From positions 1 to 10,946 of the forward strand of contig JAJIRX010000713.1 of assembly GCA_023853785.1 (NCBI GenBank): DNA of 10,946 bases, given 5' to 3'. The notes beneath the pieces were generated by a model. That model had not been told where the DNA came from and did not search any database. It was given only the letters and a program-made list of their open reading frames with translations. Positions within the stretch are counted from its first letter, which is position 1. Each line of letters begins with the position of its first letter. This document shows, one piece after another, positions 1 to 7,369 of the stretch. A program made the translations under genes and the position numbers. The DNA comes from Psilocybe azurescens. Taxonomy: Eukaryota > Basidiomycota > Agaricomycetes > Agaricales > Agrocybaceae.

Positions 1-383
1 CTGCCCAAGAGGACTCAGGCATTTGTCACAACATGCCTTCCTGCTGAAAATCTCATCACCACCTTGCCCCTGGCAGTCAAGGCAGTTATTGACATCATCT
101 GTTGCCAATTCAACCCAACAAGCATTGAGTCCTACAACATTGACTCCGAGGAAGAAGACTCCAACGGAGATGTGGTAATGGGGCCAGCTACGATGACATC
201 GACGATCCAGTTGTCCAGTATTATCAAACCTGCAAACCAAAGACAGCAGTGGTGAAAAATGACATCGACACGCTGATGCAACAACTCCAACAGTTGTCCC
301 TCAACCAAGCCCAGATGCAACAGCTTTTTCAATCAGCAATGAGTACAGGAAATTTTAATTGTGCAGCTAACGCTACCCTGTAG
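1..383 (+). pseudogene. Gag C-terminal fragment of the Gypsy element
   Basis: The reading runs in frame 1 from the window edge to about position 190. It passes an acidic stretch (DSEEEDSNGD), then continues in frame 3 from about 186 (YDDIDDPVVQYY) through a glutamine-rich, probably helical segment (TLMQQLQQLSLNQAQMQQ) to a stop at 381-383. An acidic patch followed by a Gln-rich helix just before a zinc knuckle fits the C-terminal part of a Gag-type capsid protein. The identification rests on this position and on the downstream domains, not on a recognised Gag motif. The capsid core would be upstream of the window. The frame change near 186-190 means the fragment is broken or misread. Confidence 0.6.
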
Positions 384-850
384 GCAAGAAGACTTGTTTC
401 ATATGTGGACAGGCAGGAATACACCGTCTGCACCCATGCTACTGCCCTGAGACCGTGAAGTTGATCACGGAAGCACTCATCAAATATGATGTGACATTAA
501 ATCGATACATGCTCATGAATGGAGCAGACCTACTGCAAATCCCCTTCACTCCAGGCGGGGTAGTGCAATACATGCAGGATCACAGGGCAGACTTTCCGCA
601 CAAGGAGGGAGCCCCACATTTGATGATGGCCAGTGCTTCTCCGACCACCTTGATGTTGGGAGTGTATCCTGCACTGCACGGCGATGTATATGCCATAGCG
701 GTGGATCAAGATGAGTGTTATTATTATGACTCAGCACCTGTGACTTGTACAGGCAAGGACACATCTGCACATATGGACCCTGCTTGTTGCCTGACACAAG
801 CTCAACCTGAGCAGCCGCTGACACCTATCACGCCCCCACTGGACCCATAA
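371..850 (+). pseudogene. Zinc knuckle and downstream Gag/Pol linker
   Basis: The open frame runs from after a TAA (368-370) to the TAA at 848-850. It opens with a CCHC-like knuckle, CFICGQAGIHRLHPC (395-439), with spacing CX2CX5HX4C. The usual spacing is CX2CX4HX4C, so there is one extra residue before the histidine. Knuckles of this kind bind nucleic acid in Gag. The knuckle is followed by a segment (ITEALIKYDVTLNRYML) resembling the conserved region after the knuckle in Agaricomycete Gypsy elements, then a Pro/Gln-rich tail. Beyond the stop (851-1012) the sequence stays proline-rich in another frame (PPNQQPSIATPGPKPPE), which suggests the same linker continued and is now frame-shifted. Confidence 0.7.
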
Positions 851-1012
851 CTGCACTGCCACACCGCCAAGCCACAGGAATGCCACCAAACCAACAGCCA
901 AGCATTGCCACACCAGGACCAAAACCGCCAGAAATTACCATGAAGGAAGGCTGGAAAGGGGACTCCCAAAGAGTCAGAAAGACGTGGTGATGAAGGATGA
1001 AGGGAAAGCTAA

Positions 1013-1740
1013 GTCCCCCAATATCATTATACATCAGATGTACAAGATAAAATCTCTCTGGAAGGCATTCAAGACACAATCCTAGACATGAGGGTAACAC
1101 TTACGCTCAGAGACATCCTAGGCATTTCTCCTGGATTGCAGAAACACATGGCAGAAGTGACCAAGACTCGGCAAGAATATGTCACCAAGATGGGTGAGTA
1201 TGATCTTTACATGGAGGAAGGAGAGGAAGAACTTCGTAAAAGTGGAGGACCAGTGCAAGTAAACTCAGTGAGTTCAATCCAAATCTATGACCTTAGCAAT
1301 CCTTCAATACTTGACTCTTTCATGCTTAGGTATTCAAACACTGTTGCCTTCAAGCCCATGAAGAAATATGCAATGACGACGGGCATATTCAATGCCGATC
1401 TTGCTGGGATTCCCATCTGCTTTATGGTTGACTGCAGCTCAGAGCTCAACATTTTCCTGTAGCATCTTCTCTGCAAACAAGCATTCCTTTGGACTACAAG
1501 GGCACCCGATGGTTGCTCAAAGGGGTCAATGGCAGTCCAGTTGGTCTCAGAGGGGTATGTAAGGATGTCATGTGTCAATTGGAGGGCACCTTTGATCACC
1601 ATTTCTTTGTCACCCGGGACAACATGGAATTGCAAGACTGCATCCTTGGGCAGCCTTAGATGCAATGGTATGCAGCCCAGATCAACTATATAAGGTATGG
1701 GCATATGAAGATTATGCTGTGGAAGGACAGGGATCATGCA
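1013..1740 (+). pseudogene. Retropepsin-like aspartic protease domain, broken
   Basis: Two open stretches form the domain. Frame 2 (1013-1462) holds an N-terminal extension (VTLTLRDILGISPGLQKHM) and the active-site loop region, read as MVDCSSELNIF. Frame 1 (from about 1456) holds the rest (HHFFVTRDNM, then ILGQP at 1642-1656). The family active site is D-S/T-G; here codons 1430-1438 encode D-C-S, so the catalytic motif is altered although the following SELN is kept. The frame change lies at ATTTTCCTG (1451-1459), where one missing C would account for it. The conserved Trp after ILGQP is a TAG stop (1657-1659), one G-to-A step from TGG. The protease would have cut the Gag-Pol polyprotein. Confidence 0.8.
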
Positions 1741-2220
1741 GTCAACCCTATGGTATCGGTTCAGCTTACACATCCTAACAACCTGAGGAATGTGGACGTG
1801 TCGGGCCATTGCCAGGTGCTGTCCCAAGAGCCCATGGATATGACAAACATGAGAATGGTCATCATCACCACCACCAACATCACCACCATTCACAGTGTGC
1901 ATCAATCCAGGAAATCAGCAACAAGGAAGAGGAAGACTTGCAGAATTTTTATTAGCACAGGGCAAGTGACACCGACCACCAGAGACATTCCACATGTCCT
2001 GCGCTACAGTGGGTTGATCTTTGATGGGTCTCCTTGGAGATCCAGAGTTTTGTGACTTCTCATTTTCTTTTGCTAATTTTGAACCCCCAGAAACATATGA
2101 TAATTTATTGAGACAGGTGAGTCTCACATCTAATAGTATAAAACCATTAACTACACCTTGGACGATGCTACTATCACAAGATTCACGCCAATCTGTCAAG
2201 ACAACACATTTAACTACAAC
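1741..2220 (+). pseudogene. Protease-RT linker with a histidine-rich tract
   Basis: This is the expected linker between protease and RT. No named domain is recognisable. In frame 3, positions 1860-1889 encode five His, one Gln and four His, within an open stretch of roughly 1821-1952 that then becomes acidic (NKEEEDLQNF) before a TAG. Frame 1 is also open here (to about 2055) but reads Thr/Ile-rich and looks less like a protein. Further right, frame 2 (from 2021) is open up to the TGA at 2243-2245. I assign it to the element only because it lies between two Pol domains on the same strand. Confidence 0.45.
1860..1889 (+). repeat. CAT/CAC low-complexity run encoding a His tract
   Basis: Near-perfect CAT/CAC triplets with one CAA encode H5-Q-H4 in frame 3. 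Triplet slippage could have expanded it. Read in frame 1 it gives an Ile/Thr run instead. Confidence 0.8.
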
Positions 2221-3480
2221 AAGAAAATATAAGCCTGTCGATTGAAAAGTACAACTGGTTCCGACCTATATGCCATCCCCAGAAGCACTGGAGTTCAAAC
2301 CAATTCCTTTACCTCAACGTCTGCGGCTTCCAACCTTTCCTCCATTGCAATTGGCATTTATCCCCACAGAGTGGCTGACAGCTGAGCGTTTTAACCTGTT
2401 AATTGATATGATTCCAGAAGGATTTCTGACTAGTACAGAGATTGATTTGCTGGCATACGCGTGCAGGAAAACAAAGCTGCCTTTGCCTTCACTTTTGCAG
2501 AAAAGGGGACCTTCTCCCAAAATTTTATCCTGACTATGAGGTCCCAACCATAGAACATGTACCATGGCAGCAACTGCCAGTACGAGCACCAAAAGCTCTT
2601 GAAAAATGTAATCCGCAAGGAGATCCTGGAGCAGGAAAAGGCAGGACAATTTGAACCAACAGCATTTAGCTATCAGTCAGCCCTCTTTGCCGTTGCAAAG
2701 AAGATGAATAAAGTGCATTTGGTTTTGGATCTCCAAGAACTAAATTCCATCACCATCAGAGATGCGGCACTGCCAACATCCATCAAAGAATTCACAGAGG
2801 CATTTATAGGGAAAGTGATCTACAGATCGGTATGATTTATTTGCAGGCTATGACATGCACATCCTTGCTAAGTCATCACAACCTTTGACTGCATTTCTCA
2901 CTCAATCTGTGGCCCCAAACAGCAAGCGACATTACCTATGGGGGCAACAAATGCTGGTGCTGAGTTTCAGCGGCATCAATCATGTGCTCCAAGACGACAA
3001 AGATGTGATAGCCAAAGCATTTATGGATGATGCAGACATTATGGGTCCCTCAACCACATATGGCAATGCTTCCATGCCAGATAATCCAGAGGTGCATCAT
3101 TTTGTATATGAATATATGACTAACTTGGATAGAATACTGGCATGGTTCATTGCCATGGGAATCATGGCATCAGGGCTCAAGACTACGTTGGCGACGCCCA
3201 AACTGCATATTGTGGGGACTGTAGTATCCCTCGATGGCTGGCATCTTGAACAAGGATTGGTAACAAAGATTACAAGGTGGCTGCCCTGTGAGAATGTTTC
3301 ACAAGTTAAGCGGATTCTTGGGAGTGGCAGGATGCAGCAGGAAATGGATTAAAGGATTCATGTTGCTTGCTAAGCCTCTAACAATCCTTCTAAAATCATC
3401 TGATTCTGAATTTCTGTTCACACAGGCAGCGCAGGACGCAATGGACCTACTCAAAGTGGCCGGTCACTTCTGCACCAGTA
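2221..3480 (+). pseudogene. Reverse transcriptase domain of the Gypsy element
   Basis: This is the polymerase that would copy element RNA into DNA. In order: an N-terminal approach (YKPVD, then VPTYMPSPEALEFKPIP); a segment leading to YPDYEVPTIEHVPW (from 2526); fingers-like sequence (FEPTAFSYQSALFAVAKK, LVLDLQELNSITIRDAALP); motif A YDLFAGYD (2831-2854); the catalytic FMDD box (3020-3031), followed by DIMGP; and thumb-like FLGVAGCSRKWIKGF (from about 3313). The motif A and FMDD aspartates are retained. The frame changes near 2462, 2525, 2608, 2829, 3310 and 3460, with an in-frame TGA at 2243-2245. Several of these changes fit one or two bases missing from a run (for example GTATGAT at 2829-2835, where GTATATGAT would stay in frame). 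Family assignment is strong; activity is not expected as written. Confidence 0.9.
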
Positions 3481-3931
3481 CTTGTGCGCATCGACTACAA
3501 GAAGGCCAAGGCCATGTCACAACTGCCTCGATCATCTGATGAAGGATTGATTATTGTGGCAGTGGATGTGGCGGCGCTTAATGGTGCCGGCTGGGTGGTG
3601 TACCAGCATCTTGACAATCAGCGCAAGCCTGCCATATATGGATCCTGCACCTACAATGACCATGAACAGCAATACTCACAGCCTAAAGCAGAGCTGTATG
3701 GGGTGTTTCAAGCATTCAGGAACCTCCAGCATTGGATAGGGGGTCAGGTTTTGTTTAGAACATGACACTAAGTTCCTCCGTGAAATGATAGTGATGCCCA
3801 ATCTGCCTAACTCTCCTATGACTAGGTGGATAATGTACTTATCACTTTTTGATTTTGAAATGCGCCACGTCCCGGCAGAGAAACATCAAGCCCCTGATGG
3901 GCTGTCTAGACAACCTCAGTCGAGGCAATGA
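3481..3931 (+). pseudogene. RNase H domain of the Gypsy element
   Basis: RNase H removes the RNA strand during reverse transcription. Frame 1 (3484-3765) reads IIVAVDVAALNGAGWVVYQ, with the first catalytic Asp, then the acidic PKAELYGVFQAFRNL segment. The frame then moves to frame 2 (from 3758), reading EHDTKFLREMI with the third acidic residue, RWIMYLSLFDFEMRHVP, and the characteristic tail PDGLSR, ending at a TGA (3929-3931). The three acidic residues expected in the retroelement RNase H fold therefore appear to be present, and a PDGLSR-like tail with its Asp is typical of Gypsy. The shift at about 3756 breaks the domain. Confidence in the domain is high; the exact edge with RT is approximate. 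Confidence 0.87.
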
Positions 3932-4599
3932 CTCGGACAAGAACAAGAATGCCAATATGTACCTAGATCAGTTCATCAGAACAGCATTGTACCGCCATGG
4001 GGTAAAAACAGACAGTGGTGTGTTGTACATTCTTTCTGCCTCCAAAGTTAAAATTCTTTTCCACAATATTTGTGTCTTGCGATCCGTGTTTCATATGGTG
4101 TCCTCTGCACCCTACCACTGTGTCCTTAAAGGCCCATTCCATCTGCTCATACAAGGTAACATGAAAGTTGAGCTGCATCCCCTATCGCCAAAGAAGCTAC
4201 ATTTGGTGTGTTGGTCAACAGCATAGCAAACAAAGGAGCCCAGCATCCAGCTGGTCCAATCAAGCCGCAAAATTTTGACCCCAATTGGATGCACAACAAC
4301 CTCTTGGATTATTCTCTGTTGAAGACAACAGACAACATGACATACATCAGACAGGAAATTCTTCCATCACAACACCGCCATAGAGAGGTCCGAAGAGGTG
4401 TTGATGGGTGGGGAGTGGGTTACTATGTCCATCACGTCCTATCACTATTTCTACATGGGAAATTTGACTGAAGGTGCGCCTCCTCCTCCTATAATTGACT
4501 TGGGTTTGGCCATGTACTGTGGGGCAGTGGATCGAGTGGACCATCGGGGAAACTATGAGCTCATAGCAGTGCTGGAGATGCATGAAGCCATAGCATGTG
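3932..4599 (+). pseudogene. RNase H to integrase spacer, unassigned Pol sequence
   Basis: About 670 bases separate the RNase H tail from the recognisable integrase approach. Three frames are open in turn: 3849-4226 (reading through from the RNase H end in another frame), 4208-4471, and 4398-4739. Peptides such as NANMYLDQFIRTALYRHG and GNYELIAVLEMHEAIA look protein-like but I recognise no domain. Their strand and position make element linker sequence the simplest reading; an inserted fragment of something else is possible. Confidence 0.4.
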
Positions 4600-5073
4600 T
4601 TGGCCATAAGTTTGGTACACTTGACAAGGACTTTGAAGGGATATGGGACAAGTTGCACCTGTTCTACAAGTATGGCACACTGCCTGATGTATGTCTAATG
4701 GACTACAAGGAGGCGAGCAAAGTTCATGAGGTGCACTAACCATTTCTTTTTGCAGAAGACAAACTCTGGCTGCGGCCACCTGCTAAATTGCAGATTCCGC
4801 CCACGTCTGGTCGTAGAAGATGTCAAACAAAGACAAGCCCTGCTTGTACAGGTCCACAATGAACGCGGGCATTGAAGGCGTGATCCGACATATCACAAAC
4901 TCGCGCCTTGCGTGTACTGGCCTAACATGTACAACAATTGTGTGTACTTCATTTGTTCATGCTTACCTTGTCAGCTAGTGTCAAGAGCAAAGCCTATCAT
5001 CCCATACAACTCTTCTTGGATGTCGACAATCCTGTGACACTGGCATCTGGATTGCATACATATGCCCCTGGGT

Positions 5074-5078
5074 ACAGG
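5074..5078. repeat. Left target-site duplication ACAGG
   Basis: ACAGG immediately precedes the TGTTAC end of the solo LTR and matches the right copy exactly. Confidence 0.92.
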
Positions 5079-5147
5079 TGTTACAAACACTTTGTTTTCT
5101 TTTTGTTTTTCCCTTTTCTTTTTCCTTTTCGTATATAAAACCTTCCT

Positions 5148-5174
5148 ATCACATGATGGACAACATCATGTGAT
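5148..5174. repeat. Perfect 11-bp inverted repeat in the LTR
   Basis: ATCACATGATG (5148-5158) and CATCATGTGAT (5164-5174) are exact reverse complements around a 5-base GACAA loop. It lies just downstream of a TATATAAAA stretch, near the start of the LTR. It could be a paired protein-binding site or an RNA hairpin; the sequence alone does not decide. Confidence 0.85.
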
Positions 5175-5181
5175 CGTATAT

Positions 5182-5280
5182 TGACTCATTCTATTCTGAC
5201 TCACATCGCTGATACCGTTATGACTCACATCGACGGCACCATCATGACTCATCCTATGTTCTGACTCATACTTGGACTCA
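5182..5280 (+). promoter_or_regulatory. Cluster of five TGACTCA motifs (AP-1/Gcn4-type) in the LTR
   Basis: Exact TGACTCA occurs at 5182-5188, 5197-5203, 5221-5227, 5245-5251 and 5262-5268, plus a one-mismatch GGACTCA at 5274-5280. TGACTCA is the known core site of Gcn4/Cpc1-type and AP-1-type bZIP regulators. Five copies in under 100 bp, upstream of a TATA-like box, suggest an enhancer. That role is inference. Confidence 0.6.
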
Positions 5281-5312
5281 TCTTGTACTATAATTGTAGA
5301 TACTGAAAATGC

Positions 5313-5319
5313 TTAAATA
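5313..5319 (+). promoter_or_regulatory. TATA-like box of the LTR promoter
   Basis: TTAAATA, within GCTTAAATAGCC, lies downstream of the TGACTCA array and about 145 bases before the LTR end, a reasonable place for a U3 core promoter. A second A+T candidate, TATATAAAA, is at 5132-5140. Assigned by position and composition only. Confidence 0.4.
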
Positions 5320-5463
5320 GCCAGTAGACACCACTATTATTCCTCAGCTAGTTCTTGAGAATCTAATCTCCTCTTACTCAATACCGCTTGGAACTCCACT
5401 GTTCTTGACTACTTGACTGTCGGCTTTATCCACGCACATGAATATAAGCTTGAAGTCGTAACA

Positions 5464-5468
5464 ACAGG
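5464..5468. repeat. Right target-site duplication ACAGG
   Basis: ACAGG immediately follows the GTAACA end of the solo LTR and matches the left copy exactly. The integrase reading frame resumes across it. Confidence 0.92.
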
Positions 5469-6263
5469 TGGGAAGAATTACATTGTACAGGCAACATGTA
5501 CCACGTCAAAATGGGATGAAGCTGAAGCTATCCGCAAGGCAAATGCGGTGACAATTGCCAAATTTGTATATTGATTGGTGTGTCATTTCTCATGCATCCC
5601 ATTCTTCACTTCGAACGCACCCAACACTGGTGCATGGGCTCATGAAAGTTTGCCACACAGATAAATCCAAATGGCCGCTTTATGTGGGCGCTATCTTGTT
5701 CGCGATCCGGTGTAACAACTAATTGAGTCATGGGATATCCTCCATATTACATGGTTTATGGCATCCATCCAGTGCTAGCATTTGACATAGAGGACGGTGC
5801 ATGACAGACGTTGGACTGGAATATGGTGCAAACAATGGTGGATCTCATCGCCATGTGAGCGAATCAGATTGCTAGGCGCAACAAAAATGTGGAAGAGGCA
5901 TATCAGCATGCATAATTCTTGAGGCAGCCATCAATAATTTCAATGAGCGGTATGGGCGTAACTTTTTCCTTTTATGGCTTTGATGTTGGGATGTGGGTGT
6001 TGTGACGCAGACATGGTTGGATAATCAATTTGGAAAGAAAGACCACTGGCAGTGGTCTAGGCTATATCATTCACCAGAAGTGAGAGAACAACTTGTTCAC
6101 ATTGTGGGAGTTGAGCGGAATGGTCATGCGAGGGCATATATCAGCTCACCGCTTGAAGTTATTCTTTTTCAGATCAAAGGATCAGGTTTTGAAGACGGTC
6201 ACAGACATCTGCCTATACTATGACATCTATAACTACAAAAATCTGTGCATCGAAGCGCTGTGA

Positions 6264-6600
6264 TCACCATCCACCATGCAATGTGCTCAACATCCCGATC
6301 CCCAACCACTATCACTATGTGGTGCTGCAGCCACGCTTCCCATGAAAAATTGGTTGTGGCTCTCTTGCCGATAGCTGTTCAACTTACTATCCTGTATTTA
6401 CCCAGAACGCTTGCAAAAACCCCTGTTTGGCACACAACATGCACTATGGAGGCCCGATTTGTGATGACCCTGCGTTTGAGGACTACACTGAGTGGTCCAA
6501 GCAGATGTTCAATATGGTGACACATGCATTGGGGAGAAGGCATCACACTCATTGCGGCGGTTCCCTTTGGGCTTCGTTGGAAGCAACAGCGGTTGACTAC
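6264..6600 (+). other. Coding-like but unrecognised stretch between Pol and the Tc1 remnant
   Basis: After the integrase tail the sequence keeps a protein-like character in shifting frames: NIPIPNHYHYVVLQPRFP in frame 1 from about 6289 (ended by a TGA), and an open stretch from 6427 reading PICDDPAFEDYTEWSKQMFNM. The latter runs on, in the same frame, into the Tc1 remnant. I recognise no domain. It may be the C-terminal extension of this Pol polyprotein or an additional downstream ORF of the element. No polypurine tract or 3' LTR is evident. Confidence 0.35.
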
Positions 6601-6844
6601 TTAAATGAGCTTGTGAACTGGCCAGCATAATTACTAAATCTCAATCCAATTGAAAATTTGTGGCATATTCTCAAAATGTGCTTTGTAGAATACAAAAATG
6701 CTTCAAATGGTATCCAGAAGTTGTAGAGCAGAATACTGGAGGTGGGAGAAAATACCCAAGGAAGATTATGTGAAATCAATCAATAGTATGTCTAGAAGAG
6801 TTTTAGATGTTTTGAAGGCAAAGTGGGGTCACACAAAGTACTAG
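6600..6844 (+). pseudogene. Tc1-type transposase C-terminal fragment
   Basis: Frame 1 reads NWPA, a stop (TAA, 6628-6630), then LLNLNPIENLWHILK, matching the WPAxSPDLNPIENLWxxLK signature around the third catalytic residue of Tc1 transposases; the Glu codon is kept at 6652-6654. A shift follows near 6720, after which another frame reads WEKIPKEDYVKSINSMSRRV and ends GHTKY before the TAG at 6842-6844, the usual Tc1 C-terminal ending. The stop in place of Gln (CAA to TAA) and Asn in place of the conserved Asp (SPDLN to LLNLN) fit single transitions. The DNA-binding half and the first two catalytic residues are absent, so this is a relic. Confidence 0.88.
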
Positions 6845-7064
6845 TTTATATAGATAGATACCCATATTCCAACAGGCCACAAAGAAACTGTCCAGATGTG
6901 TCATTTTTATAAAGTATTTAATAAAATAGATAAACCAAACAAATACAAACATATGTTATATCTCCTGAAAGCTGTGATGCAGGGCTTTCCAGTAAATTTT
7001 AAATCATGTAATTTCATAAGGATTATATGACATTATAGTCAATTTAAGTTCAATTTCAAAAACA

Positions 7065-7088
7065 TCCAGACAGTTTTTTGAGTCACTG
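7065..7088. repeat. Right terminal sequence of the Tc1 element
   Basis: This short end block runs to the ACTG at 7088 and is followed by TA. The opposite inverted-repeat copy is not in the window, so the assignment rests on the CAGTG-type tip, the A-run behind it, and distance from the transposase stop. Confidence 0.6.
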
Positions 7089-7369
7089 TACTACCCTCAA
7101 CGAGCCCACCCTCAATCATGTTCACGTTCACTCTATCTATCATGCCTGATAGTCAGGCTTTCACACAGGATGTTGCATGCAAACACAATGGCCCCCTCTT
7201 CATTTTGTGTAGCCCTCTTTATGTATGCATATCTTAGTTTTTTTAAATAGTGTATATTGTCATAGTAGATAAAAATATATAATGTTTATATACCAAAAAT
7301 AAAGCCCTGTTACAAAATATACATGGTAAAAACAAAAGAAAATGGGAAAAATTAGTTAAAAATCCAAAT

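Larger units (their letters stand above)
5079..5463 (+). mobile_element. Solo LTR nested in the integrase
   Basis: The 385-bp block begins TGTTAC and ends GTAACA, a perfect 6-bp inverted pair with the TG...CA ends of an LTR. It is bounded by the 5-bp duplication ACAGG (5074-5078 and 5464-5468), the length usually made by Ty3/Gypsy integrases. Deleting the LTR plus one ACAGG copy (390 bp) leaves the host integrase in the same frame, so the junctions are exact. A lone LTR without internal sequence is the normal product of recombination between the two LTRs of a full element. Inside are a pyrimidine-rich start (about 5091-5130), an inverted repeat, a TGACTCA array and TATA-like boxes. Plus orientation is inferred from the order of these parts. 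Confidence 0.93.
1..6263 (+). mobile_element. Degenerate Ty3/Gypsy LTR retrotransposon, 5' end outside window
   Basis: The plus strand reads, in order, a Gag tail, CCHC-type zinc knuckle, aspartic protease, reverse transcriptase, RNase H, and an integrase with its zinc finger, core and C-terminal tail. Protease-RT-RNase H-integrase is the Ty3/Gypsy order, as opposed to Copia, which places integrase before RT. Wording such as ILGQP, YDLFAGYD, FMDD, PKAELYG and PDGLSR resembles the Gypsy elements widespread in Agaricomycetes. The frame changes more than ten times and several stops interrupt it, so the copy is not functional as written. Some frame changes may be sequence errors (see findings). 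No flanking LTR of this element is visible: the left one would lie beyond base 1, and none is seen before the Tc1 remnant on the right. A separate solo LTR sits inside the integrase. Confidence 0.9.
4600..6263 (+). pseudogene. Integrase of the Gypsy element, interrupted by a solo LTR
   Basis: Integrase would insert the DNA copy into the genome. In order: an approach helix (LDKDFEGIWDKL) and DKLWLRPP; the zinc finger, with His codons at 4855-4857 and 4870-4872 and CLPC at 4960-4971, around YWPNMYNN; then the core start, with the first catalytic Asp at 5050-5052 followed by a IHMP motif. The core resumes after the inserted LTR with YIVQA, then KSKWPLYVGAILFAIR and GYPPYYMVYGIHPVLAFDI. The C-terminal part reads RYGRNFF, TWLDNQFGKK, then in frame 3 MRGHISAHRLKLFFFRSKDQ to a TGA at 6261-6263. 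The stretch expected to hold the second catalytic Asp is not found between about 5570 and 5610, which suggests an internal deletion. TGA stops at 4873 and 5035 may derive from CGA. Not functional. Confidence 0.85.
6600..7088 (+). mobile_element. 3' end of a Tc1/mariner DNA transposon, left part missing
   Basis: The block contains the transposase C-terminus (to 6844), a 240-bp A+T-rich tail and a terminal sequence ending TTTTTTGAGTCACTG at 7088. Read inward from the end this is CAGTGACTCAAAAAA, the CAGTG start typical of many Tc1-like inverted repeats. It is followed by TA (7089-7090), the dinucleotide target of the superfamily. No matching left end is visible, so the element was cut by deletion or rearrangement where it meets the retrotransposon. 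The left limit is approximate. Confidence 0.78.

Noticed and set aside
1285..1905. A 206-codon minus-strand open frame, the longest in the window
   Set aside because: It lies antisense to the protease domain, which has clear family motifs on the plus strand. Its His/Gly/Asp-rich start is the complement of the CAT/CAC tract, and no domain is recognisable.
4398..4739. A host gene inserted between RNase H and integrase
   Set aside because: The end of this open frame already reads like the integrase approach (LDKDFEGIWDKL) and continues to DKLWLRPP, so it is more likely element sequence.
5182..5280. CRISPR-like or tandem repeat array
   Set aside because: The repeated unit is only 7 bases with irregular spacing (15, 24, 24, 17 bases); binding-site clustering explains it better, and the genome is eukaryotic.
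7082..7088. TGAGTCA-like match in the Tc1 end as another bZIP site
   Set aside because: It is part of the CAGTGACTCAAAA terminal sequence of the transposon and occurs singly.
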